Source: Erysipelothrix sp. (GTDB taxonomy: Bacteria > Bacillota_I > Bacilli_A > Erysipelotrichales > Erysipelotrichaceae). Taken from it: a DNA stretch of 64,000 bases. Below are positions 63,839 to 64,000 of this stretch, piece by piece. Location: NCBI GenBank assembly GCA_018335655.1, contig JAGXRX010000028.1:1-64000 (forward strand), read 5' to 3'. Both the position numbers and the translations under genes were made by a program. The notes under the pieces were generated by a model, which made no database searches, was not told the DNA's origin, and saw only the letters and a list, made by a program, of their open reading frames with translations. Numbering within the stretch: position 1 is the stretch's first letter; every line of letters starts with the position of its first letter.

Positions 63839-64000
63839 ATGGATTATCGAGAAAAAATAATTAATTACCTCAAAGTCAGTAATGGAATCATTACAACACA
63901 AAACTGTAAAGAAGAAGGTATCCCCAGAATCTATCTTACAAGACTGATGAGAGAAAAAGTTATAACAAAGATTGATCGTGGAGTTTATAGTTCGAGTGTA
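63839..64000 (+). CDS. AbiEi-type antitoxin, N-terminal part (cut by window edge)
   Basis: Fifty-four residues are visible before the window ends. They form a winged helix with IITTQNCKEEGIPRIYLTRLMREKVITKIDRGVY, matching the N-terminal domain of AbiEi antitoxins of type IV systems. The toxin (AbiEii nucleotidyltransferase) should follow outside the window. AGGGAGG lies 5 bases before ATG. The promoter's inverted repeat supports self-repression by this protein. Confidence 0.78.
   Translation, partial: MDYREKIINYLKVSNGIITTQNCKEEGIPRIYLTRLMREKVITKIDRGVYSSSV

Overview
The window comes from a low-GC, Gram-positive-type bacterium (Bacillota or Mycoplasmatota, in the broad range of Acholeplasma, Izemoplasma and Erysipelotrichia relatives). 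The reasons are the AT-rich DNA, strong AAAGGAG-type ribosome sites, sigma-A promoters, lipoproteins with Gram-positive lipoboxes, and intrinsic terminators between almost all convergent gene pairs. TGA is a true stop here: it ends several genes inside ATGA overlaps, so this is not a TGA=Trp mollicute. I cannot place the organism more precisely. I see no rRNA, tRNA, insertion sequence or CRISPR array.

Layout. 1-2321: a GntP-type permease (cut by the left edge), 3-hydroxybutyryl-CoA dehydrogenase and 3-hydroxybutyrate dehydrogenase. 2488-6979: a tight three-gene operon of a multi-pass membrane protein with a Cys finger, a radical SAM/SPASM enzyme with an unusual cysteine spacing, and an 811-residue protein that starts with an RGFVTNSSS motif. 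This is the best candidate for an undescribed system. 7028-16824: nucleoside phosphorylase, a GH3 beta-glucosidase with an esterase, a three-gene FAD-oxidoreductase/NTF2/SDR operon, a YhdH/AcuI-type reductase and phosphate butyryltransferase. 16990-25562: a sensor with both GGDEF and HD-GYP domains, an FN3 surface protein, a membrane glycerophosphodiesterase that appears to lack a normal start codon, an MBL hydrolase, a YihY/BrkB protein and a ZIP transporter. 25594-35537: an amino-acid permease, D-2-hydroxyacid dehydrogenase, a PQQ-type sugar dehydrogenase lipoprotein, a cluster of small envelope proteins, a lone Phd/YefM-type antitoxin, a HerA-like ATPase and an aldo/keto reductase.

36021-44153 is a redox and metal region. 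A Crp-family regulator faces a DUF438-hemerythrin-PAS protein across a perfect 18-bp palindrome, followed by DUF454, DUF1858 and a Cys-rich protein. Further on, an FNR-type regulator lies next to a perfect FNR box, placed at -41.5 before an operon of a hemerythrin-like protein, a P1B-type ATPase and an HMA chaperone. 44542-50766 is lipoate ligase plus the whole pyruvate dehydrogenase complex, ending in a strong terminator. 50910-54358 holds a second HD-GYP sensor and ornithine aminotransferase. 54501-61926 is a beta-glucan/oligosaccharide uptake locus: YesM/YesN two-component system, sugar ABC transporter and GH5 glycosidase, with two direct repeats and a cre-like palindrome at the transporter promoter. 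The window ends with an anchored polysaccharide deacetylase and the start of an AbiEi-type antitoxin whose promoter carries a long inverted repeat.

Together the genes describe a fermentative heterotroph. It takes up and cleaves beta-glucosides, converts pyruvate to acetyl-CoA by pyruvate dehydrogenase, disposes of reducing power through D-lactate and C4 hydroxy-acid/butyrate steps, and monitors oxygen, metals and c-di-GMP.
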